From contig NC_064653.1 in assembly GCF_001723175.1 (NCBI RefSeq), positions 992,001 to 1,056,000 of the forward strand: a DNA stretch of 64,000 bases, read 5' to 3'. The first letter of the stretch is position 1. Each line of letters opens with the position of its first letter. Positions 23,827 through 37,316 of the stretch are shown one piece after another. This DNA is from Penicillium oxalicum. Its lineage: Eukaryota; Ascomycota; Eurotiomycetes; Eurotiales; Aspergillaceae. The notes under the pieces are model-generated. The model saw nothing but the letters and a program-made list of their open reading frames with translations, did not search any database and was not told the origin of the DNA. The translations under genes were made by a program, and so were the position numbers.

Positions 23827-24360
23827 TCAAGGCCCTCTGATTCTCCTCATCCTCGCCCTTATCCGCCGAAGCATTGCCTTATAAATCCCCACAAAAAAGG
23901 CCTCCAGCACAATCCTCACAACCCACTTCATACTTGGTTCCGCCATACCCTCATCCCAATTCTTTTTGATTGCCATTCCAAACCGCGACGACTCCAACTC
24001 CTGCGGAGTCACCCTGATCGATTCGAGTCCATGCCGAACTTCATAAGTCGCAGGTCCCGAATTATCGATCCATATTGTCGCCGGCTCGTCGAGGGTATGA
24101 TTTCTCCGTGCCTGATGCCAGACCCGATGGCGGATCCGGCTGAGGACGGCATGGATGACCTTACATGTGAGGCCGTATTCTAGGAGGGCGATGATGCCCC
24201 CCGTTGAGGACATGAGTTCTTCGAATGAGATGTGGAATTGGTGGGTTGGGGTGCCGACGAGGTAGATTCCGGCGGCGTCAAATTGGATGCCGAACATGGT
24301 TGATTTGACCAGGTGATCTTTATTTTTTAATCTTGTGTTTTTGAGAGACCTGATATTCAT
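23827..24360 (-). CDS. Hypothetical protein, 177 aa (or 156 aa from an internal start)
   Basis: I do not recognise this protein. The frame runs from ATG 24360 to the stop at 23827. A second ATG at 24297, giving MFGIQFDAAG, may be the true start because the first 21 residues are unusually Lys/Asn-rich. The remainder has ordinary globular composition, with aromatic and hydrophobic residues spread through it. A hydrophobic stretch WVVRIVLEAFFVGIY lies near the C-terminus, followed by a strongly basic tail rich in RRIRARM. It converges on met5. It could be a lineage-specific gene or a chance frame; there is no splice or promoter evidence. Confidence 0.4.
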   Translation of the reverse strand: MNIRSLKNTRLKNKDHLVKSTMFGIQFDAAGIYLVGTPTHQFHISFEELMSSTGGIIALLEYGLTCKVIHAVLSRIRHRVWHQARRNHTLDEPATIWIDNSGPATYEVRHGLESIRVTPQELESSRFGMAIKKNWDEGMAEPSMKWVVRIVLEAFFVGIYKAMLRRIRARMRRIRGP

Positions 24361-26479
24361 GATTCGTTATTTATTGTCCATGACGATACAATGTCACAAG
24401 AGGCGGAGAATGTTTGGTTTCACCATGGCTGCAGTGTGCTGATATTGATGCGTGGATATCGATATCAGGCAGGGAATTGGGATTATTCAATTGGACGGGG
24501 TCTTGCTTTGAACGGAGTGTTGAGGATATCCGTAGTATACCTTAAGATACGAATTGAATTCCCTTGTCTTGTCTCGAATGCGTCGAGTCTTGTCTCTCTC
24601 TCTCTCTCTGGATTTCACCGTAATTGTTCATCCCAATGGACCGACAAGAGTTCCTATTCAGGTTACACATAATCATCAGCCACGAGTTCTGTGAATAAAA
24701 CGTATCAAGTAAACCCAAAGAGATGAATGGCCTTCTCCATGATAGTAGTACATACCGTTTACCCGAGCCCACTGGGAGAAAGTAATCATCATGAAAAAAA
24801 AAAAAAAAAAAAAAGGAAAATATCCGAACAACGAGGTTGAACCTCAACTAGGATCACTCTTTCTTTTTTTTAAAAAAGAAGAGGAAACAAGAAAAGAAAT
24901 AGTCCAGACCGGAGGAAAGGGGATATTCGAAGAATCTGGAATCCTTGCAACTCATATCAACCAACCCCTGTTCACTGGAGAAGGGAGAGAAAAAAAGAAA
25001 TTGAACGCGTATCAAGGTTCAAGCTCATCATTTCCCATCCAGGGTAATGGCTCTGATAATAATCACCTGAAAAGACTATCTATATCAATCGCACCGAACT
25101 CCATGTCCCCAAAAAAAATCTCAGGCCCGCAGATTACTACAGAACAGCGACAGTGGCAGTGATACCAAAAGCCTAATCTTGGGATCCACCCCGCCTACGC
25201 ATGCATCTCTAAGCGGCGTTCGTCCGGGTCCAAACAGTACGATGTGGGGACTTGAACCTGTCCTTTGGTCTTGATCTGCGCCGCAGACGAACGTTCTGAG
25301 GGGCTTCGTAAATTCCGAATCCTCCGGGAGATTTTGTCGGACAAAGTCCAGGGGTCTCCTTGGGCATCCGTTGGGCAGAAAAAGGGTGGTGATACATTAG
25401 AGTCTCCACATCAACTGTGTTTCCGTCGACAATTTCACTGATTGAAAAGGGGCTGCGAGAGAAAAGTTTGGATGATGGGAGACTGCAGTGCCCTTGTGCC
25501 AATTGTGTGTATCTCGAGCTTGGATCCTTGTTCAGTGGCGGTATAGGTGGAGGGGCGTAGTCCCTGACAGGCGGGTTTTATACAAGGTGAAGCCGGTTGA
25601 TGAGCACCCTAATATCTTCAAATTAGGTTGTACTTGCTACCAAACCGGTGGTGGCTGTTCTTTTCCTACTCGGTGGGAGGGTGGGCGCAGGTACAAGGAC
25701 CCCACTTATCAGGAGGACAATCCTGTGCGAGCACTAGCGCAAATAACAATTTTTAGAACAATTTTGATATTGTGGACCTTTCTAAGTGTATCATGTTGGC
25801 AAGCCGGAAAGACTCATTCCGGCGTCCCGTGTTTTGAGGGGGGATCAACGAGGGATGTATACAAAGTCCCCGTCATTCAAGGCGCACGAAGCAGCTTTGT
25901 TTCGTAGCTTCATACCACCCAAGTCAGTACCAACGGCGCTCACGATGAACAAGCAAATGTGCCGAGGAACCGTCTGCCTGGATTGGCCGATACTGATTTG
26001 CAACACCCTGGAGTATCATTCCCGATGGGAGACCAGAGAATCATGAACCAGCTTTGCCTCCCACGACGTCTTCCTACACGCGCAGGTCGAGATTTCCCTT
26101 GTCATGCAGCAAGAAAGGAATAGGGTACAAAGTTCCTGATATCCGCTTCGGTAGCTTGATTTCAGGCAATACCACGACGGATGGAGGTTTGGGTGCTGGC
26201 GTGAGGAGCGTCTAGAGCTCGGCGGGAATCGTGGCACCGACGACGAATTGGGAATGATTTCTCTAGGTTGCACATCGGAAGAGTAATCGGGGGATTCGGC
26301 ACAGCAAAATGCGGCGGGTCGCGCCACAATCCGGACGCAATGTCTAGGAATTCGACGTGGAGGCGCGCGAAGCGCACATGTCAAGAAAGAACGAGTCACT
26401 CCCGCACCGAGAAGAGTGTGTAACGCTGCCGCCATAGAGATGATCTACAAATGTCAAATCGCAAGGGTGGGACGGGTCA
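24361..26479. other. Gene-poor region with microsatellites
   Basis: About 2.1 kb. It contains a (TC)n run at 24593-24609, a 21-nt A run at 24794-24814 and several purine-rich stretches. Short ORFs are low-complexity or lack protein character. The right end is probably the 3' UTR of kei1. Confidence 0.5.
24794..24814 (+). repeat. Poly-A homopolymer, 21 nt
   Basis: Uninterrupted run of A in a non-coding region; prone to length change and to sequencing error. Confidence 0.95.
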
Positions 26480-27607
26480 CTAACGGGGCTCCGTCCAATC
26501 TTGCATCTTGACATTCATACCAGGAGCATGCTCATGAATGGTCTGCGGGAATTGAGCCCCGCGAACAATGGACGGAGACGGCTGAGGGGGACCCGTGCCC
26601 GAACGACGTCTTCGCTCGCGTTCCAAGGGACCGGGCAACTCGTCCGTGGGGCTGGCGTGGCTTTGACGGGCGCGCAGTTTCTGACCCAGATTGCCCAGCC
26701 AGTTGCCCTCTTCCTCTTCTCCCAGCCAGTAACTGCGACCGATCCCGATCATGATCCGACCCAGCTTGCCTTTCCAGCCCTGGCCTTCGGGGCTAATGGC
26801 GGAAAATGGCTCCCGATCAATGTCCGCAACGCTGGCGATGGAGACATTTCGGCTGTGCGTGGGCAATTGGGTGTGGCGGGGTGTGACCACCCAGAGGCGA
26901 AGGGTCTGCCGCGCGAATGAGAGCATGACCAGGACAAAGTAGACACGGATGAGCCACAGAATGCAGATGAAGATGATGCTCTGGAAGCTCTCCGGCTGAT
27001 CAACGGCGTTGCTCAGAGGGTCGACTCCACGGGGCGGATGAGCGATAAATTTGTTCCCTTCCTTGGTGTTTTGAATCTCGACGTACGCGGCATCGTATTT
27101 GGGGCTGGTGAATCCCGCGGTTTGTGCGATGGTCTCACTGCCCGGTCCGGAAACCTTGCCACTGTCGTAATGTTGAGACACCACCAGGAACCAGGTAACC
27201 CCAAAGGTGGCCGTGAAGGCGGCGTTGATCAGACTGTCCAGCAGGTACAACCAGGCCAGGGCGAGGCATTCCAGAGGCGATTGTTTACGGATATGAGGGA
27301 ACAGAATCGCGGTCAAGGCAAGGGCGATGAGGGAGTAGAGATACATGGACAATTGGACCGGGGACAGGTGATAGCCTGTCAAGAGCGCGAGGAGGCCATA
27401 GAGGCCGCTGATCTTGTTGAGGAGCAGCGAGAGCGTGATGAGGGACGCACCAGTCTCCAGGCTCATCACATAGAGAAAGGTCTGTACAGATCGGACGTGG
27501 GATGATCAGTAAGCGTCCTCGATCCGATGGGGGAGATTGCGACCGAAAAGGAGTCCCAGCCTTACCTCTGGCCGCGGAATGCGGAGATACCGGGATGCAA
27601 ATCCCAT
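26480..27607 (-). CDS. kei1: Kei1, regulatory subunit of inositol phosphorylceramide synthase
   Basis: Golgi membrane partner of the Aur1 IPC synthase, required for fungal complex sphingolipid synthesis. Exon 1 (27607-27566) encodes only 14 residues, MGFASRYLRIPRPE. An 84-nt intron follows and exon 2 is 27481-26480; the total is 347 aa. Joining gives RPETFLYVMSLETGASLITLSLLLNKISGLYGLLALLTGY in its natural order, the hallmark of the family. Four hydrophobic segments occur: two in the first 75 residues, one around LDSLINAAFTATFGVTWFLVV and one around IIFICILWLIRVYFVLVML. A long polar C-terminal tail carries Arg-rich and Pro/Ser-rich sequence, as in filamentous fungi. The ATG at 27607 is followed directly by a good donor GTAAGG. 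Confidence 0.92.
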
Positions 27608-30122
27608 CTTCACTGATCAAAGTGACCGATCGGGGGCCACCCTTGAGAAAAATGGACAAGGAGTTTTGACACCGGCGAGGCACGGTGGCAGACGAGCGTT
27701 GGCTGGACCAAAATCTGGGAAAAGGCAGAAGTTGGGGGGGGGGAGGAAAGATACGAAGATGGAGCGTAGCGGTAGCTGACGGGAGGCGGATGACGAGGAA
27801 AGAACGAAAGGATGACTCGGGAACAAGAATGGGAAGGTGCGGCTTAGGGACGCGGACAGCAAGTGTGAGCCCTGAGGTGTCACCAGCGCAAGTACCCGAG
27901 TACTTCCTGACACAGCGGCCGAGCCATAGTATCCCAAGTTCCTCGACAGTCGACACCTCACAAGCCTCCTACGGCTTTTCCAAGGGGTGCCAAGCCTCCG
28001 ACCGATCCGTGCAGATCAGCTGCCTGACTGGAATTTGGGCGGACCGTGTTGCAAAGACTGCGCCTCCTCACCACCGCATCCAAGAGCCCTGATGGTAACT
28101 CCAGGCTGGCTGATGCATAGTCGTCCTCATACATCAATTCACGGTCGTCCTTCAGTGCTCAATGAGTTGAAAGCAGATGAGATGGGACACGCCGAGGGAT
28201 AATTCTGAGCGTCATCTTCCCGTACTCGAGGAGATGAGTGCGTCCAAGCATTGACCCCATTGAGGGTCGAATGGCGCCTGATCCAAGAGAGCCAGGAGCA
28301 GCGCTATGGCTATGGTCGGAACTCAACAGCATTGTCAGTTAGACATGTTCTTGCCAGCTCGGGCTGAGATCAACGAGAAACAGGGGTTACCCAATACACA
28401 CGGACTCTCCTATACTCGTACAAGTACGCAAAGTAGTATCCAATGTCCATAGCTATGTACTCATTGCACACCGTATACACAGTTACTTCTACTTGTCTCC
28501 AATTTGTGCAACCAATCACTATAGTGACCGAGCTATGCATTCGGCAAAAGTGAACGACCTCATTCATGTCTTTCTTTTCCACAGTAAGGTCTGGATACCT
28601 ATTGCTTACAGTTGTGGTCTTCAGGAACGAGACGGGGCTGGCCTATGCCCTTGCAGCTTCAGCTCCATCGGTGCCGGACGGTCGGCCTGGCCGATCTGAC
28701 AAAGCGGGCCTTTACCTAATGGTACGCAGCAGCTACGAGGAACATTGAAGACGCAAAAATTTTGTCCCTGCGAGGTGTCAACCGTCAGACTGCATCCATC
28801 AAGCATGAGGTTACCTTCACTCAAGATCCAGAATCATGATTCATCATCCTGTGCGGATGTCTCACAAAGTAAGCATTCGCACCACCTCCGTAACGGTGCA
28901 ACCTTAGTCATCCTGCGGTCATCTCCTCCTAATCTGCCCTACCAGAAGGCTAGGCACCGGTAATCTGGATTGAACTGGATAAAGCCAATGATCCTGGCGA
29001 CCGGAGAGGATTATCGTCACCATATTGGATGCACTGTCTATGTGGATAGAGAACACCACAGTTGAGGATGAGTAAATGTCTGGGTTCCTGTGCAGTCATT
29101 CTATGCTCTGGTCGCAGAAAAGGTGCCAGTCCTGCAGGGCCATCAAGGCACAGGCTGCACGACACCAGGGAGAAAAAAAAAAAGTGCATGACATCAGACC
29201 CGCTAGCGTGGCTGCAGGGCACATCGTGTTTGCCCACTCGTTCTTCGCGTGGATGTGAGCCCCACTAGGCCCGTCTTCGGGACGCCGTCCGTTGGACTTG
29301 AACCCGAATTTTAATGACTTCTTTTTCAGGAGACTCGTCTGGAAGATAGGAAGATGGAGATAGAGTATACTCTGCTGATTTATGGAAAAAAAGGGAGGCG
29401 GAGTGAACATGCCTTGGTCATTGGGAATGTGAAATTCAATACGGCATTTCATCTGCGCTAGTTGAAATATCTAGAGTTGCACGGCCATCCTGGTTATTGT
29501 GTTGAACCGTATAAGTGTGTACTTCTCATTTTTTACTCCAATAGCGAACTGATCGGTGCACGCGATCCGCCACCGAAGAAAAATTTCAATGTGACGGCTA
29601 TACTTTAAGCCCCAAAACCCACAGGCTTGGCTCTGAACACTATTTCTGGCGACCGTGGAAAACTCACAGTCGTCCACAGTCTGGTCTCATGCAAAGCTCA
29701 TAGGCTCAATCCCGTAGACCAGGATACTTCCATCAGAACGGCAAATGCATCCACGAGCTCCAAGCCGTCAAATGGTGGGTCGGGACGGTTAACTCGGGAT
29801 CTTGGTCCGTTCTGTGCCCCGTTTTCTCTTGTTCAAGGCCCACGTCTTTTCACGATGAAGCCGACTGATCGTCCGTTTATAATAGCGATTCCGGGTCGCT
29901 GCCGCCGCCGATTCTCCGTCTCTCACCTTTCCCCCTCTCCGTCGCCTTCTATTTTTTCGGTGCCATTCTGCCTCAATCGCAAGCCTATACGAACTGCGGG
30001 AGAGCATCGGTGGACAGACGTGAATCTGTCAATTTGCACTCACCACTGCAGCAACCCACACCAACGAACAGGTGCAATAAAACCCACTTCGACCAGTCGC
30101 CTCGACGGATCCGACATCCAGC
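27608..30122. other. Large intergenic region between divergent kei1 and the MFS gene
   Basis: About 2.5 kb with no gene recognised. The outer ends are the 5' regions of the flanking genes. The C/T-rich stretch 29880-29960 is likely near the MFS transcription start. Short inverted sequences such as GGTCGGCCTGGCCGATC near 28680 are present but not clearly functional. Confidence 0.5.
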
Positions 30123-32149
30123 ATGAGTAACGCGGTGGACCGCGACCTCGAAATGGCCGAGGTCGACGCCAACGCCCAACGTCGCTCCTCCGACTGGGGA
30201 GACGAGAAGCCTCGCCAGCCCGCCGAAGCCCCTAGACCATCAACATCGGGATCCGCCTCCACAATGTCCTCCTCAGGGTCCAGTAGCTCTGTCGAGTACA
30301 ATCCCAATGTGCACCGTCTGCAATCCCGAAATACCGAGGTCGACCTCGAGCGTCGGCGGTCTAATCTATCGCAGGCGCTGAGTCGCATCGAGACACAACG
30401 GCTGCAACATTCGATGACCGTGGGTGAAAGTGTCAAGTCGCGCCCGTCCAAGCTGCCGTTACCCCCAATGGGTGCTGGCAAACCCTATCCACCACAATTG
30501 CCGGACCGAGAGGACTACGTCGTGGAATTTGACGGACCGGACGATCCACTGTATCCACAGAACTGGTCCCTGAAGACCAAGTATGTTTATCCCCCTAGAA
30601 TGACATATCTCAACTTTCCTGTCCCCTTGTTCATGTCGGAGAAAACTGACTGTATGATGAACCAGGGCATGGACCGGCGCAATGCTTGCATTCACCAGTA
30701 TCTGTTCCACATTCGATTCCGCCATCTTCAGCGCATCAACGAGAAGCGTGGCATCCGTGTTTGGAGTCAGCGTCGAGGTTTCAACCTTGTCGAGCTCTCT
30801 CTACATCTGCGGCTACGCAACTGGGCCTCTGATCTGGGCGCCTCTGTCTGAGCTGAAAGGTCGTCGCTTGCCGATCATCTTCGCCATGCTTGGGTTCGGA
30901 ATTTTCAACATCGGTGTCGCGGTAGCCAAGGATCTGCAAACCCTCATGATCTGCCGTTTCTTCTGCGGTGTCTTTGGTAGTTCGCCTCTTGCGGTCGTGG
31001 CGGCTGTCTTCTCCGACATCTTCAACAATCGCACCCGTGGTATCGCGATCGCCTGTTTCTCCAGCACCGTCTTCCTAGGTCCCCTGCTGGCCCCCTTTAT
31101 TGGTGGATTCATCAACATGTCCTACCTGGGCTGGCGCTGGACAGCCTACATCCCGGCGTTTATGGGATTCGCTGCGTTTGTGATGAATCTTTTCTTCCTC
31201 AAGGAATCATACCCTCCGGTGGTGCTCGTGGAGAAAGCCGCGGAATTGCGCCGCCGCACCAAGAATTGGGGGATTCACGCCAAGCAGGAGGAAATTGAAG
31301 TGGACTTGAGAGATCTGGTGATCAACAACTTTTCCCGTCCCTTACGACTGCTGATCAATGAACCCTTGATTCTGGCCGTGACGCTCTATCTCAGCTTCAT
31401 CTACGGCTTGCTCTACTGCTTCTTGACTGCCTACACACTTGTCTTCCAGGGCGTGCACGGGATGAACGCTGGAGTCAGTGGTCTGCCTCTCTTCGGCATG
31501 GTCGCGGGTCTCTTGATTGCTGCTGCCTACATCATCCTCTCCAGCTCGTCCTACAACCGCAAGCTGGAGGCGAATGGAGGGGTTCCAGTGCCGGAATGGC
31601 GACTTCCTCCCGTCATCGTGGGCGGTGCCCTCTTCGCCGCTGGACTCTTCTGGTTCGGATGGACCGGTTTTACGGATAGCATCCACTGGATCGTCCCCAC
31701 GCTGAGTGGGCTATTCACCGGATTCGGGCTCTTGATGATCTTCATCCAGCTCTTCAACTACCTCATCGACACTTATCTTATGTTGTGAGTCCTTCCAGTG
31801 AAGAGCAAGAAGAAGAGAAGAAAAAAACAACAGAATTCCAAAGCTGACCCAATGTCCGTTCTCTTCTAGTGCCGCTTCCGCAATTGCCGCCAATACCTTC
31901 TGCCGATCCCTAGTCGCAGCTGGTTTCCCACTCTTCTCGCGCCAGATGTTTCAAAATCTAGGCATCCAATGGGCATCCACCCTCCTCGGCTGTCTCGCCG
32001 CGGTTCTCGTTCCCATTCCCGTCGGATTCTACTTCTTCGGCAAGAGACTGAGAATGAAGAGCAAGTTTGCGCCCTTCTTCGAGCCCGCAAATGAGTCGTG
32101 CGCCGTGGATCACGGAGATACGGTCGAGGACGATGCTGAGCGTGCTTGA
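30123..32149 (+). CDS. Major facilitator superfamily transporter, DHA1 drug:H+ antiporter type (Flu1/Tpo1-like)
   Basis: Plasma-membrane exporter of the 12-helix DHA1 class, probably moving drugs, polyamines or small organic compounds by proton antiport; the substrate is unknown. Exons are 30123-30580, 30666-31784 and 31870-32149, giving 618 aa. A 150-residue polar, Ser-rich cytosolic N-terminus leads to the family signature DDPLYPQNWSLKTK just before helix 1; its last Lys is split by intron 1. Helices 1-6 and 7-12 are clear by hydropathy, separated by a charged loop. Motif A is GPLIWAPLSELKGRR after helix 2, and RFFCGVFGSSPL marks helix 4. The second intron lies before helix 11 and restores FAASAIAANTF. 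The C-terminal tail is short and acidic. No biosynthetic cluster surrounds it. Confidence 0.9.
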
Positions 32150-34360
32150 AAGATACCCATCGCAATTCTTTGTTTCTTTTTCTCATTCCTTTTTGCTTGT
32201 AATATTGGGACCTGTCATTTACTACATCTGGTTGGTTTTACTGTTCCTAAATTAGCGCCCAATATACCCAGCTTGTCACCTCTCTGTCCGTCGCCTCGAC
32301 ATAAAAGACCCAACCTGTCCTCTAGTCCTCTTCTCTCCATCTTTTCCCTCCCTTCAACTCCTCTATCTTGCACTTGTTACCGCCCCCTTTCTTTCGCTTT
32401 GGCCCCTACCGACCACTGTGCCTTGGCTTTCAGCCCGAGGTCCAGCTCGTTCTCGCTCCCTGAGCTGGAACGGCAGTCACATAGGAACTGCCTCAAACTG
32501 GTCAATTGGGATCTTGACGTGGCGCAGAAACTGTATGCATATCTCAGTCGATGCACTTGAACGGATCCACGACAAGGACTGGCGGTTACACACCGCTCAT
32601 CATTGGCTGTAGAACCACAATCAATGACTCGCAAGGCTATACACGCCTGCCGTCTGGACGTGATAAATAAGGGGCTCCAGTCAGCCTGCCATTGGGCACC
32701 TTAAATTGGGTAAACTTTAAGAATACTCTGTAGGGCTTCCAAATTTTTGAGAACCATACATATAATGAACGTTGTCTTTCACTTGTATCGTACACTTGAC
32801 GAACTTGACTAGTTGTTTCCCTGTCTTTGATTGTGCCCATCTTCCACTTATAATCAGGCTAATATATTGCCGAATAATTAAGAAAAATCTAGATAGAGAG
32901 CATGTCTCGCTCCCCACCAATCCTACCCCACCCTCATCTTCTTCACCCTCTCTCCCTCTCTCCCTATCACGTTGACCCCTTCCTCGACCGTCGTCTCGCA
33001 TTTCGGATCCTGTCGTAACTCGATCCTGGGTCTTCTTCACATCATCTACTTCCCTCCAGGACTTCCTGTTTTAGCGAAGTCATAGGTTCGCGAAAACCAT
33101 GGACTCCGTGGAACTTCAGTACGGTAGCTGCCATCCTCGATGGGCCGTTAATGATTCCGCTGCAGGCTTTTCCCCGCCTGTTCTAGAGACTATTAGCAAT
33201 CGAGCTAGCTGATTGGAAATTGAGAGTGGTTGGTATCAGAATGCTAGGATTTTGCAAAAGCATTTTACGTCTGGAGGTGGCTGGGAACGACTGGGTCGAT
33301 TACTTGAGATTGACGAAAGCCTTGGGACCGTATTATAATGACTACACTATTCATTCGTTCGTGGCTGAAGCCTTATAGTGACACAGATCTTGCTTCGATT
33401 GGCTTGAAAATAAGATTCAGTCTTTCCATTGATAGCTTGATCCAACCTATCCATCCTACAGCTGTTGACAATTCCACAGACCAACGTGGGAAGTGCGTTC
33501 CGAATTGACATTTGCTCGAATTCTCATGTTTCTGTCCTCTAAACCCTCAGTGTCTGATTGTTTCCATATAGTCTCTGCTATCTTGAATGCTAGGACGATT
33601 GGCTATGATCTCCCTCTCACATTCACCTTGCTCTAGTTGGCGCGCGCGACTGCTGACCAAGGCAGTGATAGCACGTCGTTGAGCGATTACGCTGCACTGT
33701 GCTTCCATGGTATTACCGTAGGAATCAGAAATGAGATGGATGCCTTGGCATCAAATGTCAATTATACATGTCCACGGAACAGAAGACACATACACAAACG
33801 TTGGCATGACCGGGCCAAATCAGACTGCTATATTAATGCCAGATCAGGCAAAACCAATATGTAGTACCCCTCTGGTGATGAAAGATACAGGTTTTCATTG
33901 GAAAGTGTGTAAATTGATCACTTTTCTCGTGATCCTATGGTGGGCGAAGAATAGATTATATTGTACAGCTTCATATATCATGCCATGCCGAGTATATCCA
34001 CCGCTGTGGCCGAAGCCAACATGAAAGGTATTTCTGGAGCAAACAAAAACAAGGGCTCGGCTAGGATCGGAGGAGGGGTGGGCGAAGGTGAGAAAGAGTC
34101 CAAATCGAATGCCCAGTGATTCACGTTAAACCTCACCAAAAAAAAAAGAAAAAAGAAAAAGAAGAAGATAATGGAAAAGGAGTAGACCGGTTGAGGACGC
34201 TTTGCAAGACTTGAACAAACGCTGTCCATCTGGAGAGCAAGAAAAAAACATGTACATCTTAAGTGGGGAACAGATTACGATGCCACATAGTCGGAACGAA
34301 CCATGAGACCGTGTGAATCGTGAATCGCGCGGGTAGGATTTGAGGTAGTGGTGGGTTCTT
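32150..34360. other. Convergent gene-free region of about 2.2 kb
   Basis: Lies between the 3' ends of the MFS and rab6 genes, so few promoters are expected. It is A/T-rich with C/T-rich tracts near 32925-32975 and short A runs near 34139-34160. ORFs of 60-107 codons lack protein character. No RNA gene is recognised. Confidence 0.5.
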
Positions 34361-35272
<912 letters not shown>

Positions 35273-35717
35273 GGTGATGCTTGTATTGTCGAGAGATGGG
35301 GGGGAGAAAGAGGGGGGCGGCGAATTCAGGGGAATCGGTGTCAACGACGCAGGGTTTCGCTGAATAGCAGAATCGTCGCACAAATGCTACACCGAGCACA
35401 CAAAACAGAAAATTATCTTCGAGCGCGTCAATATTTCAGTACTGCAAGTGGCAAGAAGCAAAGAGCAAACGCCTATTGTTCAGAGCAGTTGATCTGGGAG
35501 CCGTGGATCTGGGGAAATAGACCAGGCTACCGCCCGCCGAAATCACCCCCCAAAGCGGAGCAGTTAATCCGCTCCGAGCCACCGAGTCCATTCCTCCACC
35601 TCCAACTCCGATCGTAGAGCTCCAGGCTTCAAGCTCCCTCCTCGGCGCCTCGCTTTACCCCAAACATCACATTCGAGGCCTTGACTTTCTTTGATCTTCA
35701 GGTTGTACGAGGTCGCC
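35273..35717. promoter_or_regulatory. Bidirectional spacer between divergent ypt6 and vma16
   Basis: A 445-bp region that must hold the promoters of both flanking genes. G-rich sequence lies next to the ypt6 start. No defined motif is recognised. Confidence 0.5.
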
Positions 35718-36610
35718 ATGTATCCGCGATACCTCGTCGGTGTCCTGACGACCGCCTTAGTGGTGGTCGGCTTGTGTACGTTCCATGTCCTTGAAAGCTG
35801 GAGATGATTTGATGCTAATCAGGCGACCTCGGACGTTTAGATATGCTATTCCAAGGAGACGGTGAAGCTTTTAATGTACGAAACTGCGCGAATGCGACTT
35901 TGGCGAAGCTTCGTCTGCCGATCACTTATTGACGTAATATCCAGGTCGGCCGCTTTTTGGAAGAAGTATCCCCCTACGCCTGGGCAAACATTGGCATTGC
36001 AATGTGCTGTGGATGCTCAGTGGTTGGCGCTGCATGGTATGACTTTTATCAATCCAGCTTGGAACGTTGACGAATGAGGGAGTGCTAACAAGTTCGCGCT
36101 TTGTTGCATCACAGGGGAATCTTCCTAACGGGCTCTTCGATTATCGGCGGCGGTGTGCGCGCTCCCCGAATCTGTACCAAGAACTTGATGTCCATCATCT
36201 TCTGCGAAGTCGTCGCCATTTACGGACTTATCGTTGCGATTATATACTCGGCGAAGCTCGCTCCAGTTCCCGACAGCGAGCTCTACACTCAAAGCAACTA
36301 CTATACCGGATACGCTCTGTTCTGGGGAGGTCTCACAGTCGGTCTGTGCAACATGATCTGTGGTGTCTCAGTCGGCATGAATGGTAGTGGAGCTGCTCTC
36401 GCGGATGCCACTGATCCTAGTCTGTGAGTTGGTTCTTGACATGCTTCTGATTGACACATGGGTCTGTCCGAACCGCCCACTAACACGTTTCTCTCGCCCA
36501 GCTTTGTCCGCATTCTCATTATTGAGATCTTCAGCTCCGTTCTGGGCCTGTTCGGGTTCATTGTCGGTCTTCTCGTGGGTGGCAAGGCTGCAGACATCGG
36601 TGCCATGTAA
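35718..36610 (+). CDS. vma16: V-type H+-ATPase proteolipid subunit c'' (Vma16)
   Basis: Integral subunit of the proton-translocating V0 ring of the vacuolar ATPase. Five exons: 35718-35775, 35841-35875, 35945-36036, 36115-36423 and 36502-36610, giving 200 aa. The sequence after intron 3, [39 protein letters not shown], is nearly the yeast Vma16 consensus. The essential proton-carrying Glu is residue 93 in IIFCEVV. The remaining helices contain [14 protein letters not shown] and [23 protein letters not shown]. Exons 1-3 are small (58, 35 and 92 nt), so ORF scanning misses them; joining them restores an N-terminal helix and [13 protein letters not shown]. It is divergent from ypt6. Confidence 0.95.
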
Positions 36611-36864
36611 ACACAAGCCCTCCTACTAGTGTGAGGTTTATGATTGTCAGCAGCTGCAAGAGCGGTGGGGTATCAGGCTGCGCCTTATGATCTCGAGTCG
36701 TTTCTTTTTTTTACTTTCGTCATTTCTGCGGTCTTTACTACCATTGTCTGCCCTCCGCCTCTGGGGGCCTTTTCTTGTACACAAGCATCAGGGCGTCTGG
36801 ATTTTGATACCGTAGAAGCAAGTTTTGGGGGTCTTTTGTTGAAGTGTCTGAAGTCAATAGAAGA

Positions 36865-37000
36865 TCATTTCCATGGGCAGTTCATTTCCATGGGCAGTTC
36901 ATTTCCATGGGCAGTTCATTTCCATGGGCAGTTCATTTCCATGGGCAGTTCATTTCCATGGGCAGTTCATTTCCATGGGCAGTTCATTTCCATGGGCAGT
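36865..37000 (+). repeat. Minisatellite: eight perfect tandem copies of a 17-bp unit
   Basis: The unit TCATTTCCATGGGCAGT is repeated exactly eight times (136 bp) without any mismatch, starting 255 bp after the vma16 stop and ending 317 bp before cnxE. Each unit contains the palindrome CCATGG. As 17 is not a multiple of 3, the tract is open in this frame over its whole length with a 51-bp period, but I see no reason to call it coding. Confidence 0.98.
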
Positions 37001-37316
37001 AAATGAGCGACTTGTAACGTCCGCAATCTAGAATTCTTTTGCCCTTCTGTGCTTTACGATGATAATTGTGTAATGAGCAGGAAGCTCATCAGGAAACGTG
37101 AAAGAGTTGTTTTGCTGGAGAATATGACGAATATTGCTTGGGTCTCCGGTCCGGAGATTCCAGTGGTCCAGCTTCGAAGCAAATGACTTATCTCATATCG
37201 GAAGGTTCCCCCACGCGGAGAAAGACTAGCAGTGAACTTCCATCCATCGTTCGACCACAGCTTTCATCTTTCCTAGTCCTCTCCTCTTACGGTCATACCT
37301 TCTGGTCAATTGTATC

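Noticed and set aside
25230..25275. Possible tRNA on the minus strand (AGGTTCAAGTCCCC)
   Set aside because: No matching anticodon arm or acceptor stem.
29280..29330. Possible tRNA on the minus strand (GGGTTCAAGTCC resembles a T loop)
   Set aside because: No acceptor or anticodon stem could be folded around it.
30123..32149. MFS gene as part of a secondary-metabolite cluster
   Set aside because: No polyketide synthase, NRPS, terpene cyclase or pathway regulator lies nearby; neighbours are Kei1 and Rab6.
36865..37000. CRISPR-like array
   Set aside because: The 17-bp units are directly adjacent with no spacers, so it is a simple minisatellite.
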